Under the pieces are notes generated by a model. That model ran no database searches. It was not told the origin of the DNA and was given only the letters and a program-made list of their open reading frames with translations. Positions 27,111 to 36,303 of a stretch of 64,000 nt of DNA are shown in pieces. The number at the start of each line of letters is the position of its first letter. The stretch's first letter is position 1. A program made the position numbers and the translations under genes. The stretch covers positions 1-64,000 of the forward strand of contig CAMAUX010000015.1 in the NCBI GenBank assembly GCA_945861435.1, written 5' to 3'. The stretch comes from Chthoniobacter flavus (GTDB taxonomy: Bacteria > Verrucomicrobiota > Verrucomicrobiia > Chthoniobacterales > Chthoniobacteraceae).

Positions 27111-27869
27111 TCACTGCTCCCAACTCCTCCCGTCCCACGCCCGCATCGAATCCACGAGCTTCACCGCGCCTTTGCTGAATACCTCAAACAAAGCCTCCCC
27201 CTTCTCCGCGCTCGCATCGCGCGGATCGCCCACATGCCCGTCCACACTCCGGTCCGGCATCGTCCATCCACGCGCTGCCGGCTCAAACGCCCGCCCAAAC
27301 TCCTGCGGCGGCACGCTGCGGTGATCCTTCACGAGATGCGGCGCGAGACGCAGCACCATCGACGTCTCCCACTCGCACGCATGCCCCATCTCCGTCTGCT
27401 GAAGACCCGGATGCGCCTTGTGCGCTCCGACATCCAGATTCCAGTAGGTGCAGAAAAGCAGTAGCAGATCTTTGCGTTCCCGATGCCGCTGACGCACCTC
27501 AAACACCGCCTGCCTGCCCGGCACATCATTGCCACCGTGCCCGTTGAGAATCAGCAGCCGCTTGAACCCATGCGCGACGAAGTTCTCCAGCAACCCGCAC
27601 AACAGGTCCAGATACACCCGCGGCTCCGCAGACAGCGTGCCCGGGAAATCCATGTGATGATGCGAGTTCCCAAGCCACTGCAGCGGCGCAAACAGCGCGC
27701 ACGATCCCAACGCCACCTCCGCGCGCGCCGCGATCTCCCCCATCAACATCGAGTCCGTGAACACCGGCATGTGGCGTCCATGCTGCTCCAGCGCGGCCAC
27801 GGGAAAAATCACCGGCGTGTCCCGGTCCAGCGCGGCCACATCGGGCCATGTGAGTTCAGCGAGTTTCAT
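27111..27869 (-). CDS. Creatininase-family amidohydrolase
   Basis: The family has metal-dependent amidohydrolases such as creatininase, MftE and FAPy deformylase. The 252-residue product starts at the ATG at 27869 and shows the conserved [18 protein letters not shown] (metal His and Asp), a [13 protein letters not shown] stretch, ILNGHGGND and the Glu in GHACEWETS. The start overlaps by four bases (ATGA) the ancestral stop of an upstream DUF1501 gene, so the pair was once an operon. A long frame through both genes up to 28409 results from a frameshift and not from a real fusion. Confidence 0.88.
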   Translation of the reverse strand: MKLAELTWPDVAALDRDTPVIFPVAALEQHGRHMPVFTDSMLMGEIAARAEVALGSCALFAPLQWLGNSHHHMDFPGTLSAEPRVYLDLLCGLLENFVAHGFKRLLILNGHGGNDVPGRQAVFEVRQRHRERKDLLLLFCTYWNLDVGAHKAHPGLQQTEMGHACEWETSMVLRLAPHLVKDHRSVPPQEFGRAFEPAARGWTMPDRSVDGHVGDPRDASAEKGEALFEVFSKGAVKLVDSMRAWDGRSWEQ

Positions 27870-28440
27870 GCAATGATCTCCTTCACGACGTGACCTGCCA
27901 ACGTCCGTAAGCCGGAAGTCCCGGCCCGCATAGCGATGGGTGAGTTGTTCATGGTTGAGCCCCAAGAGGCGCAGGATCGTCGCATGCAGGTCGTCGACGT
28001 GCACCTTGTCCTCCCGATCGATATATCCGTAATCATCCGAGGCTCCAAAAGCCATCCCCGGCTTCACCACGCCGCCCGCCCTCCACATCGCGAACCCATG
28101 CGCATGGTGGTCACGCCCGTCCACGCCCTGCGCCGTCGGGGTGCGCCAAAACTCCCCACCCCAAAGCACCAGCGTGTCCTCCAACAATCCACCCGCTTTG
28201 AAATCCGCAAGAAACCCGGCGATGGGCCAGTCCACCTCCGCGACATTCTTGGCGTGTCCCTTGAAAAGCCCGCCGTGGTGGCCCCAATGCACCGAGCCGT
28301 CGCTGTGTGTCACGTGCACAAAGCGCACGCCGCGCTCAAGAAAACGCCGCGCCATCAGGCACTGCCGCCCGAAGTTGCGCGTTACTTCATGGTCCATGCC
28401 ATGGCGCATCTGGGTCGCCTCCGACTCGGCCCGCAGCTAG
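27866..28440 (-). pseudogene. DUF1501 gene remnant: 5'-truncated and frameshifted
   Basis: From about 28440 the frame encodes the C-terminal part of a DUF1501 protein ([59 protein letters not shown]). At RLTDV one extra G shifts the frame; removing it gives a normal GHVVKEIIA ending with a stop overlapping the creatininase ATG. Upstream the frame meets a TAG at about 28438-28440, and the first half of the gene (Tat signal, metal-binding start) is missing. Either half could be explained by a sequencing error, but the lost 5' end could not. Confidence 0.88.
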
Positions 28441-28549
28441 GCACCGATCCCTCCGCCAACCTCGTTACTCAGGACCGCCGTTGAAGAGACAGAGAATCTC
28501 GCCCTACTCATCTCCGCCCCCACACCGCGACGGCAATCCCGCTGAACCG

Positions 28550-29245
28550 CTACAGCTCCAGCGTCCCGCCGATCGGCGGCAGGTGCAGTTCGCAACCAGC
28601 CGCATGGAACGCCGCCTTCGCAGCCGCATGGTCGATCTCCAAAATCGGCCACGTGTCGTAGTGCACCCCGAGCACACGCCCGCACCGCACCAAGCCCGCC
28701 GCACGCACCGCATCCGCGATGCCCATCGTGAAATTATCCCCAATACACAGCGCAGCAAAGCGCAGCCGATTCGCCTCCCCAATGAGCTGCATGTCCAGAG
28801 TCAACGCCGTGTCGCCCGAGTAATAGAAGCTCCCCTCCTCCTCCCGCGCGCTCTCCACCACGAACCCGCCGGGACAGCCGCCCGGCGATCCATCCGGCAG
28901 CGTGCTCGAATGGATCGCACTCACAAATTTCACCCGCCCAAACTCAAACCCAAACGCCCCGCCCGCATTCATCGCATGGACCCGATCCGCGGACACCCCC
29001 TGCTTCTTCACCCACTCGATCACCTCATAACACCCCACCACCATCGCCCCGGTGCGCAGAGCCACCGCAGCCACATCCGCAACGTGGTCAAAGTGCCCGT
29101 GCGAAAGCAGCACGTAATCCGCCGCCACATCCTCCATGCGCACCCCCGAAGCCTTCTCATTCGGGCTGATGAACGGATCAAAAAGCAGATGCCTGCCCGC
29201 AACCTCCACACCAAAGCAGGAGTGGCCGTAATAAGTGACTTTCAT
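28550..29245 (-). CDS. Metal-dependent hydrolase, UPF0173 (metallo-beta-lactamase fold)
   Basis: The 231-residue cytoplasmic protein has the UPF0173/YtkL pattern: MKVTYYGHSCF start, LFDPFIS, LLSHGHFDHVADV (H-x-H-x-D-H metal site), the later AIHSSTLPDG and YYSGDTALTLDM (metal Asp). Closest to UlaG-like L-ascorbate-6-phosphate lactonase relatives, whose true role is often unknown. The start follows the domain, since 160 upstream residues in the same frame are not conserved. It stands alone. Confidence 0.92.
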   Translation of the reverse strand: MKVTYYGHSCFGVEVAGRHLLFDPFISPNEKASGVRMEDVAADYVLLSHGHFDHVADVAAVALRTGAMVVGCYEVIEWVKKQGVSADRVHAMNAGGAFGFEFGRVKFVSAIHSSTLPDGSPGGCPGGFVVESAREEEGSFYYSGDTALTLDMQLIGEANRLRFAALCIGDNFTMGIADAVRAAGLVRCGRVLGVHYDTWPILEIDHAAAKAAFHAAGCELHLPPIGGTLEL

Positions 29246-29425
29246 GCGAGCCGGATGCTGCCTCCGCCCGCCCTCGCACGTCCAGCCCTCCTTCCCACCA
29301 ACCCGCCCGCATGCCCAACCCCGTGCAATCGCGAGACCATCACGCGCCATTGCATTCCCCTCTACCCTCCACCTAAATGCGCACGGTCGCCGCAAACCGC
29401 CTGCCTCCACCCCACACCACTTTCC

Positions 29426-30232
29426 GTGAGCCTCACCCTCGACCGAATGGAACTCAAACTCGTGCTGAACCGCACCGAGCGCGAAACCATCATGGACGCC
29501 ATGCACCCGCACTTGCGCGCCGACGAGAACGCAACCTCCGGCGCTCACTATCCGGTGGTGAGCCTCTACTACGACTCCCCACAGCGCGACTGCTACTGGG
29601 AGAAAGCCTTCGGCCAAACCAGCCGCCGCAAACTGCGGGTCCGCGTCTACGGCACCCTCGACGGCGCGCTGCCGCCCACCTGCTTCGTTGAAGTCAAACA
29701 CAAGTGCGACGGCCGCAACCTCAAACGCCGGGTCCAACTCCCGCTCGCCTCAGCTCTCGCAGTCGCAGCCGGCGGCCCACCCTGCCGCCCCCTCGATCGC
29801 GCCGAACAACGCATCGTCACCGAAGTCCACCAACTCGTGCGCGACCGCGCCTTCGCCCCCTCCTGCTGCATGCGCTACGACCGCCAAGCCTTCGCCGGAC
29901 GCGATCCCCACAACGACCTGCGCGTCACCTTCGACACCCGCATCGCCTACCGTTTCGACCAACTCACACCAGAGCCCGACGACCAACGCTTCAGTCACCA
30001 CCTGCTGCCCGAAGGCTCGGCCGTCCTCGAAATCAAACTCTCGGGCAACGCACCCCTCTGGCTCAGCCAACTCATCGGCCGCAGCGGCGCCCTCCTGCGC
30101 AGCCACAGCAAGTACTGCAGCGCACTGGAACGCGGCGACCACGTCCTGGCCGCACTCGCAAAAACCCGCCCCCGCATCACAGCCACCCAAAACTCCCCCA
30201 CAGCCCCTGCCGGAACGGGCTGTGCCTATTGA
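29426..30232 (+). CDS. VTC-domain protein (polyphosphate polymerase-like)
   Basis: The VTC domain is a triphosphate-tunnel fold that in yeast Vtc4 makes polyphosphate from ATP. The 268-residue product contains the expected charged strands: RMELKLVLN (E-x-K), VSLYYDSP, RKLRVRVYG, CFVEVKHK, a later LRVTFDTR, and VLEIKLSG with a Lys-rich end. The GTG at 29426 is preferred over the ATG at 29447 because the conserved Arg of the first motif precedes that Met. In bacteria such genes often sit with membrane or spore-coat CotH genes; none is seen here, and the adjacent gene is a lipoprotein. Confidence 0.85.
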   Translation: MSLTLDRMELKLVLNRTERETIMDAMHPHLRADENATSGAHYPVVSLYYDSPQRDCYWEKAFGQTSRRKLRVRVYGTLDGALPPTCFVEVKHKCDGRNLKRRVQLPLASALAVAAGGPPCRPLDRAEQRIVTEVHQLVRDRAFAPSCCMRYDRQAFAGRDPHNDLRVTFDTRIAYRFDQLTPEPDDQRFSHHLLPEGSAVLEIKLSGNAPLWLSQLIGRSGALLRSHSKYCSALERGDHVLAALAKTRPRITATQNSPTAPAGTGCAY

Positions 30233-30264
30233 CACCACCGCCGCCCACCCCTTTCCTTGACGCC

Positions 30265-31017
30265 ATGGCCACCCCGACGCCCCGCATCCTCCGTCACCTG
30301 CTGCAGGCTGCCTTCCTCTGCCTCCTGCTCGCTCTCCACGGCTGCAAACTCGACGGCAAAGCCGCGCTCCGCGAAGCAGACAAGATTGTCTCACGTTGGG
30401 AAAAGAAAGCGCAGTCAGGAAAGCTCACCAACGCGGACGCCAGCGAAGCGCGCATCGAAGTCGACTTCTGGAAGAAAAAGTACGAGTTCGCGGTCGAACA
30501 CCTCACCTCGGAACAGCAGCAACAGTGCGACGCCCTTGAACAGCGTATGAACACGCTCTTCCCTCCGGCCCAACCCACGACCGTCACCGAGCAACCCCGC
30601 TCAAAAACAGCCGAGAAAAAGCCAGCCCAGAACCCCACGGAAACCCCTTCTCCCAACGCGCCAACCCCGGCCAAGAAAACCCAGAAAAAACCCTCGGCAG
30701 CACCAACAAAAAAGACCAACTCCGAACCACCCAAATCTTCGAGCCAGCCAGCGGCCACCCCCCCGGAAAAACCGATCACCAAGCCGTCAACAAAACCCAC
30801 CCCAAAGTCCTCCGGAAAATCCAAGGGCAAGACCGGCACCAAAACGCAATCCAAGCCCGCGCCCAAAGCCGCGCCCAAAGCCGCGCCCAAACCCGCGCCC
30901 AAAACCCCTGGAAAACCCACTCCCAAGGTCTCTCCCAAATCGCACAAGAAGCTCCCTCCGAAACCCGGCGAGAGCTCCCCGTCCACACCCGCGAAGGATT
31001 CGGAAAAAACCTCCTGA
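30265..31017 (+). CDS. Lipoprotein with long Lys/Pro-rich tail
   Basis: The 250-residue product has a lipoprotein signal ending in LALHGC (Cys at about 27). Residues 30-95 are helical and charged. The last 140 residues are almost entirely Lys, Pro, Thr, Ser and Ala with repeated PK and APK units, a TonB- or histone-like low-complexity tail that may bind anionic polymers such as peptidoglycan, DNA or polyphosphate. The VTC gene lies 32 bases upstream. No family is recognised. Confidence 0.75.
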   Translation: MATPTPRILRHLLQAAFLCLLLALHGCKLDGKAALREADKIVSRWEKKAQSGKLTNADASEARIEVDFWKKKYEFAVEHLTSEQQQQCDALEQRMNTLFPPAQPTTVTEQPRSKTAEKKPAQNPTETPSPNAPTPAKKTQKKPSAAPTKKTNSEPPKSSSQPAATPPEKPITKPSTKPTPKSSGKSKGKTGTKTQSKPAPKAAPKAAPKPAPKTPGKPTPKVSPKSHKKLPPKPGESSPSTPAKDSEKTS

Positions 31018-31449
31018 ACCCTCCGGCGGAGACTTCAAACAAACCGCCCGGCCCTGTCACATTTTAGAGGGGGGCCGGCACATTGGCCCCTTCTACCGGC
31101 CACGCACCGCATCTCCGGCCGCCTACCCCAACTACAGGCAGTCCGAGTCCTCGTGCGCAAGGGCCCACGGGACAGCACCTCTGGGACCACGCTGGCCAAA
31201 AGCGCCAGCGCCCACTCCAAGACCCCGGTCCATCGGACAATGGAGCCCTTGCAGCACCGTCGGCCGGCACCGCTCACCATCGGGCCAGAAGGTCGCGTCC
31301 AAACCCTCCGGCAAACCGCAAAGATTCACCGGAGGGAACCCCACCCTCGCGCAGGCAACACCCCGCGTCACCCCGGCCAATCCCCCCCCTCACTTTTTTT
31401 GCAACACACACGCCTGCGAAGGGTTGAAAGGCATCAACACCATCCCCGC
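31018..31449. other. 430-bp intergenic region
   Basis: No credible gene. It begins with a GTCACATTTTAGAGGGGGG stretch followed by GGCCGGCACATTGGCC, which looks like the end of a degenerate insertion sequence (weak impression of an IS21-type end). A GGGACAG core also occurs at about 31168. The remainder is unstructured GC-rich sequence ending in the leader of the next gene. Confidence 0.3.
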
Positions 31450-32178
31450 ATGAAAACCCATCACCTCCTCCGCTCCCTTCTCGCAGGCGCCTGCCTCTCC
31501 ACCCTCGCCGCCAATTCCACGCAGGCGGAAGAAAAGGCACTCCTCGCGATCCCAGGCAAACTCATCTACGAAAACGCCCTCAGCAGCGGCCTCTCCGATC
31601 CATGGAAAGCCGCCAAAGGCGCATGGGATGGCGCTTCCGGATCACTGCGCGGCTCCGAAAAACCCGAGGACAAACACGGCGCCGTCGCGCGCATTCCCAA
31701 CAAACTCGGCGACTTCGTTCTCGAATACGAATTCAAGTTCGAGGGCGCCAAGTCCACCAGCCTCTCCATCAATGCCGCGAAGGGACACCTCGCACGCATC
31801 CTCATCACCCCTCAGTTCGTCACCATCCAAAAGGATGACAGCGACCACGAGGGACCCGACAAGGCCGTCGTCTTCGCCCGCTTCCCCTCGGACCTCAAGC
31901 CCGGCACATGGCACAAGGTGCGCATGGAAATGGTCGGCGACACCATGCTCGGCAAAGTCGACGACCTCGTCGCATGGGGCTCCCACGACTCCTTCAAACA
32001 GGAACGCACCAGCCCGGGACTCACCGTCGCCGGCCAGTCCGTCGACTTCCGCAACCTCAAGCTCACCGAAGCCGCCCTCAACCCCGCATGGGAAAGCCTC
32101 CGCCCCACCCTCCCCGCCCCCGGTTCCCAAGTCGCCGCCCCCGCCGCTCCAGCCAAGACCAAAGCCAAGAGCAACTAA
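31450..32178 (+). CDS. Secreted DUF1080-like jelly-roll protein
   Basis: The 242-residue protein has a signal peptide ending near TQA, then a beta-sandwich resembling the DUF1080 / LamG group: LIYENALSSGLSDPWKAAKG, LGDFVLEYEFKFEGAKS and SPGLTVAGQSVDFRNLKL. A Pro/Ala-rich tail follows. It would be periplasmic or surface-exposed, likely binding or acting on a glycan. It precedes a PQQ-type propeller gene by 121 bases, on the same strand, with a DUF1501 gene after that; such trios are common in these phyla. Confidence 0.72.
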   Translation: MKTHHLLRSLLAGACLSTLAANSTQAEEKALLAIPGKLIYENALSSGLSDPWKAAKGAWDGASGSLRGSEKPEDKHGAVARIPNKLGDFVLEYEFKFEGAKSTSLSINAAKGHLARILITPQFVTIQKDDSDHEGPDKAVVFARFPSDLKPGTWHKVRMEMVGDTMLGKVDDLVAWGSHDSFKQERTSPGLTVAGQSVDFRNLKLTEAALNPAWESLRPTLPAPGSQVAAPAAPAKTKAKSN

Positions 32179-32299
32179 CCGCTGTCGGCGACTCACACCG
32201 TCCGGCTTTCCAAGCGAGGAATGCCCACCTAATAAACCCCTGCTCGCACGGGTTCGCCTGAAGTACCCACCCGCGCGTGCGTCCCACCCCACCCCTCCG

Positions 32300-33613
32300 A
32301 TGAAACCGCTCCCCCTCTTCCTCCTCGCCGCTGCCACCGCATCCACCCTGCACGCCGCCCCATGGGCCCAATGGCGCGGACCCGAGTTCAACGGCACCTC
32401 CCCCGAAACCAACCTCCCTTCTGAATGGAGCGCCTCCAAGGGCATCCAATGGAGCACCCCGCTCCCCGGACCCAGTGGCGCCACACCCGCCGTCTGGGGC
32501 GACTCCATCTTCGTCACCAGCCCGGACTCCAACAAAAACCTCCTCCTGCTCTGCATCAGCCGCAAAGACGGCAAGGTGCGCTGGCAGCGCCAGGTCTCTG
32601 AAGGCGGCAACATCGACAAGGGCAAGGGCAACATGGCCTCGCCCTCACCCGTCACCGATGGCAAAGCAGTCTACGCCCTCTTCGGCACAGGCGACATCGC
32701 TGCCTTCGACTTCGAAGGCAACCCACTCTGGAAGCGCAGCCTCGCCGCCGACTACGGCCGCTTCGCCATGATGTGGATCTACGGCTCCAGCCCCCTCCTC
32801 CTCGACGGCAAACTCTACCTCCAAATCATCCAGCGCTCGCCAGCACCCGCGGATTACCCCGGCGTCGCAGGCTCCGGAGGCGATCGCGAAAGCTTCCTCC
32901 TCGCCCTCAACGCCGCCGACGGCAAAGTGCTCTGGAAGAAAAACCGCCCCACCGAGGCGCGCCTCGAATCCATGGAGAGCTACGCCAGCCTCGTCCCCCA
33001 CACCGGCACCGATGGCAAGCTCCAGCTCCTGTGCGTCGGCGCCAACTGCGTCTCCGGTCACGATCCCGCCGACGGCTCCGAGCTCTGGCGCGGCTTCGGC
33101 CTCAACCGCAAGGACGGCGAATGGATGCGCATCGTCACCACACCAGTGAGCGCCGCCGGACTCGCCATCGCCTGCGGACCCAAGCAGGAGCCCGTCCTCG
33201 CCTTCCGCACCGACCTGCGCGGCGACATCTCCGAAAAGGGCCTCGCATGGTCCTTCGACGAAAAACAAACCCCGGACGTCTGCACCCCCTCCTTCTACAA
33301 AGGCAAACTCTTCGTCCTCAACGGCGACAAACAAACCCTCACCTGCCTCGACCCCAAAACCGGCGAGAAAAAATGGCAGGGCAACCTCGGCGAAAAAGTC
33401 GTCATCCGCAGCTCCCCCTCCCTCGCCGACGACAAGCTCTACGTCATCAACGAAAAGAACACCGTCTTCGTCTGCTCCACCGGCGACGAGTTCAAGATCC
33501 TCGCCACCATCCCCATGGGCGGCGCCGATGGCACACGCGCCTCCATCGCCATCTCCGACGGCAACCTCTTCATCCGCACCACCGAAGCCCTCCACTGCAT
33601 CGGCTCCCGCTGA
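32300..33613 (+). CDS. Exported PQQ-like beta-propeller protein
   Basis: The 437-residue protein has a signal peptide and repeated propeller blades with W-box endings: WAQWRGPEFNGTSP at the start of the mature part, LWKRSL, KVLWKK, SELWRG, EKKWQG. Blades of this type (PQQ_2/BamB-like) form a seven- or eight-bladed propeller. No dehydrogenase active-site residues are recognised, so it is not predicted to be a quinoprotein enzyme. The NGTSPETNLP start is typical of Planctomycetota and Verrucomicrobiota versions. Confidence 0.85.
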   Translation: MKPLPLFLLAAATASTLHAAPWAQWRGPEFNGTSPETNLPSEWSASKGIQWSTPLPGPSGATPAVWGDSIFVTSPDSNKNLLLLCISRKDGKVRWQRQVSEGGNIDKGKGNMASPSPVTDGKAVYALFGTGDIAAFDFEGNPLWKRSLAADYGRFAMMWIYGSSPLLLDGKLYLQIIQRSPAPADYPGVAGSGGDRESFLLALNAADGKVLWKKNRPTEARLESMESYASLVPHTGTDGKLQLLCVGANCVSGHDPADGSELWRGFGLNRKDGEWMRIVTTPVSAAGLAIACGPKQEPVLAFRTDLRGDISEKGLAWSFDEKQTPDVCTPSFYKGKLFVLNGDKQTLTCLDPKTGEKKWQGNLGEKVVIRSSPSLADDKLYVINEKNTVFVCSTGDEFKILATIPMGGADGTRASIAISDGNLFIRTTEALHCIGSR

Positions 33614-33691
33614 CAAACCCGCGGCACGCCCGCGGACGCCGCACTCCGATCCACTGGACATCAAAGCCCACCCCCACTCCCTGCAGCTCCC

Positions 33692-35029
33692 ATGCTGACT
33701 ATCCCCGGCTCATCACAGAAATTCTGCGACGGCATTTCGCGTCGTAATTTCCTGCGCATCGGCGCCCTCGGCATGGGCGGCATCGCCCTTCCCCAACTGC
33801 TGCGCGCAGAAGCCGCAGCCGGCCGGCGTCCCGGCTCCAAGTCCGTCATCATGATCTACCTCCCGGGCGGCCCTCCGCACCAGGACACCTTCGACCTCAA
33901 ACTCAACGCACCCTCCGAACTCCGGGGCGAGTTCAAACCCATCTCCACCAACGTCGCCGGTCTCCAGATCTGCGAACACCTCCCTCTCCTCGCTCGCCAG
34001 GCCCACCGCTACTCCGTCATCCGCTCGCTGAGCGATGCCGCCGGAGACCACTCCGATTTCATGTGCCAAACCGGCCGCCCCAAAGCCAACCAACCACCGG
34101 GCGGTTGGCCCTCCATCGGCTCCTGTGTCTCCCGTGTCCTCGGCCCCGCAGAACCCGCCGTCCCAGCATTCATCGGCCTCGAGCCCCGCATGAAGCACCG
34201 CCCCTACAATGCCGCCACCTCCGGCTACGCTGGCGTCGCCAATGACGCCTTCCGTCCAGCCCAGGAAGCCGCACAGGACATGGTCCTCAACGGCATCTCC
34301 ACCGACCGCCTCGCCGACCGCCGCTCTCTCCTCTCCTCCCTCGACAACTTCCACCGCGAAGTCGACTCCCTCGGCCTCATGTCCGGCATGGACAGCTTCA
34401 ACCAGAGCGCCTTCGGCATGCTCACTTCCAGCAGGCTCCTCGACGCCTTGAACCTCGAAAAGGAACCGATCGCCGTCCGCGAACGCTACGGACAAGGCGA
34501 CCCCAAGGTCCACGGCGACGCCGCTCCCATGCTCAACCAGCAGTTCCTCGCCGCCCGCCGCCTCGTGGAGGCTGGCGTGCGCTTTGTCACCGTCGCCTAC
34601 GGCTTCTGGGATTATCACAGCAAGAACTTCGAGAACGCCCGCAAGGATCTGCCCCTCTTCGACCAGGCGCTCAGCGCACTCCTCGTCGACCTCAATGAAC
34701 GCGGCCTTTCCCAGGACGTCAGCGTCATCGTCTGGGGCGAGTTCGGCCGCACCCCCGTGATCAACCCGCAGGGCGGCCGCGATCACTGGCCCAAGGCCAA
34801 CTTCGCACTCCTCGCAGGCGGCGGCATGAAGATGGGCCAGGTCATCGGCGCCACCGACCGCGTGGGCGCAGAACCCAGCGAACGCCCCGTGCGTTTCGCC
34901 GAGGTCTTCGCCACCCTCTACCACAACCTCGGCATCGACGTGAACCAGACCACCATCCCCGACCTCACCGGCCGGCCCCAGTATCTCGTCGCCGACAACT
35001 GCCAACCCCTCCGGGAACTCGTCAGCTAG
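33692..35029 (+). CDS. DUF1501 protein, Tat-exported, complete
   Basis: DUF1501 proteins are sulfatase/alkaline-phosphatase-fold proteins of unknown activity that usually pair with DUF1549/DUF1553 proteins. The 445-residue product has a twin-arginine signal (SRRNFLRIGALGMGG), then IMIYLPGGPPHQDTFD, the LTRSLSDAAGDHSDF-like region, NQQFLAARRLVEAGVRFVTV, VIVWGEFGRTP and the terminal GRPQYLVADN. It is intact, unlike the remnant at 27.9-28.4 kb. No DUF1549 partner adjoins; it follows the propeller gene by 78 bases. Confidence 0.92.
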   Translation: MLTIPGSSQKFCDGISRRNFLRIGALGMGGIALPQLLRAEAAAGRRPGSKSVIMIYLPGGPPHQDTFDLKLNAPSELRGEFKPISTNVAGLQICEHLPLLARQAHRYSVIRSLSDAAGDHSDFMCQTGRPKANQPPGGWPSIGSCVSRVLGPAEPAVPAFIGLEPRMKHRPYNAATSGYAGVANDAFRPAQEAAQDMVLNGISTDRLADRRSLLSSLDNFHREVDSLGLMSGMDSFNQSAFGMLTSSRLLDALNLEKEPIAVRERYGQGDPKVHGDAAPMLNQQFLAARRLVEAGVRFVTVAYGFWDYHSKNFENARKDLPLFDQALSALLVDLNERGLSQDVSVIVWGEFGRTPVINPQGGRDHWPKANFALLAGGGMKMGQVIGATDRVGAEPSERPVRFAEVFATLYHNLGIDVNQTTIPDLTGRPQYLVADNCQPLRELVS

Positions 35030-35171
35030 GCCCGAGCGCCCGCGCCCGCGCGAGCCCATGCGCCGCCGGTCCGGCCATCTTTGCGGCCCTTTACTATCTG
35101 CGCTGGCTCCGCGGTCTTTGCTGCCTTTGCGCTCCCGACATCCCGCGCGGCTCACGCTCACAAAGAACCGC

Positions 35172-35220
35172 CGCGCACACCGCGCACACCGCGCACACCG
35201 CGCACACCGCGCACACCGCG
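35172..35220. repeat. Nine-base tandem repeat CGCGCACAC x5
   Basis: Five perfect units of CGCGCACAC plus a partial one lie between the DUF1501 gene and the methyltransferase gene. No gene covers it with confidence. The unit length matches the nine-base repeats found in coding sequence at 35.67 and 51.84 kb. Confidence 0.9.
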
Positions 35221-35301
35221 CCATTCACGCCCTCCTCACTCCCGGAGTTGGTATCCGTCCGCCGCTGTGAAACTGTGTCGGCTCCGCCCCAATCCACTCC
35301 C

Positions 35302-36174
35302 ATGTCGTCCGTCCCCACACCGCAGCCATGGACCGCCGTGCTCGCCAAGTTTGAAGAGGCCTCATCCCCGGAAGGCCGCAGACAAACCGGCCGGTTCACC
35401 GTCGAAGGCTTCCGCCTTGTCGAACGCGCTCTCAACACAGGCGCCGCCATCGAACACATCCTCGTCGGCGAATCCGCATGGAACCTGCCCTGCGAGCGCA
35501 TGCAAAAACTCCTCAAGGCACTCGCATCCCGCCAATGCTCCGTGGTCCAGGTACCCGACACCGTCGCGGACCGCATCACCGAGGGCCGCACATTCGGCGC
35601 CGTCCAAGCGCTCGTCGCACTCCCCGTCTCCCTGCCATTTCCAGAGTGGCTCGCGACCCGCGTCGCACAAGCCCCACAAGCCCCACAAGCCGCCCCGCTC
35701 ACCCTGCTCGTCCTCGAGCAAATGATGGATCCCGGCAACGTCGGCGCGCTCCTGCGCACCGCCCACGCCATGGGCGCCGATGCCCTCGTCGCCATCGGCG
35801 GCTCCGACCCCTTCCACCCAAGATCCGCACGCACTTCGATGGGCAGCATCTTCCGCGTCCCCGTCTTCCGCACAAAGACAGCCGACGAGCTCCTCACCCT
35901 GCTTCGCCAGCACCGCGTATGCACCATCGGCGCTGCCATTGAAGCGAGCACCCAACTGCCCGACGTGCATTTTCCAACCACCCATCAGGCCCTGTTCATG
36001 GGCAACGAAGGCGAGGGCCTCTCCCACGACACGCGCGCCCAACTGGACCACATCGTCTCCATCCCGATGTCCGAAGCCATCGACTCCCTCTCCGTCAACG
36101 CCGCCACCGCCGTCATCCTCTACGCCATGCGCCACCAGAACCGCATCCACACAGCATCTGCGGGCGACTCCTAA
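35302..36174 (+). CDS. SpoU/TrmH-family RNA 2'-O-methyltransferase
   Basis: The 290-residue protein is a SPOUT-fold SAM-dependent methyltransferase acting on ribose of tRNA or rRNA. It carries the three SpoU motifs: MMDPGNVGALLRTAHAMGAD, LFMGNEGEGLS and IPMSEAIDSLSVNAATAVILY, which form the SAM-binding trefoil knot. An N-terminal substrate-binding domain precedes them (residues 20-130). A short three-unit nine-base repeat (encoding APQ repeats) at about 35667-35693 lies between the two domains. It is a lone gene, ahead of the converging M14-like gene. Confidence 0.93.
   Translation: MSSVPTPQPWTAVLAKFEEASSPEGRRQTGRFTVEGFRLVERALNTGAAIEHILVGESAWNLPCERMQKLLKALASRQCSVVQVPDTVADRITEGRTFGAVQALVALPVSLPFPEWLATRVAQAPQAPQAAPLTLLVLEQMMDPGNVGALLRTAHAMGADALVAIGGSDPFHPRSARTSMGSIFRVPVFRTKTADELLTLLRQHRVCTIGAAIEASTQLPDVHFPTTHQALFMGNEGEGLSHDTRAQLDHIVSIPMSEAIDSLSVNAATAVILYAMRHQNRIHTASAGDS
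35667..35693 (+). repeat. Nine-base tandem repeat in the methyltransferase gene
   Basis: Three units of ACAAGCCCC encode a Gln-Ala-Pro repeat in the linker between the N-terminal and SPOUT domains. Nine-base changes keep the reading frame. Confidence 0.7.
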
Positions 36175-36303
36175 CCCAACTCCACCCACCCGACCCGCTT
36201 CACCAAAGCCGAAGCGCGAGTCCCGTGAGCGCCCCCGATGGATCGCGCCGCTGTGTGGAAGCAGATCGGGCCCGCACAGACGAACCGGCCCCTCCTGTCA
36301 CCC

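Noticed and set aside
27111-28409. 432-residue apparent DUF1501-creatininase fusion protein
   Set aside because: A one-base frameshift joins two genes that otherwise overlap by four bases; the creatininase has its own proper start.
31030-31100. Possible IS21-type end
   Set aside because: Only a weak impression of a terminal sequence; no partner end, target duplication or transposase is present, so it is mentioned only in the intergenic entry.
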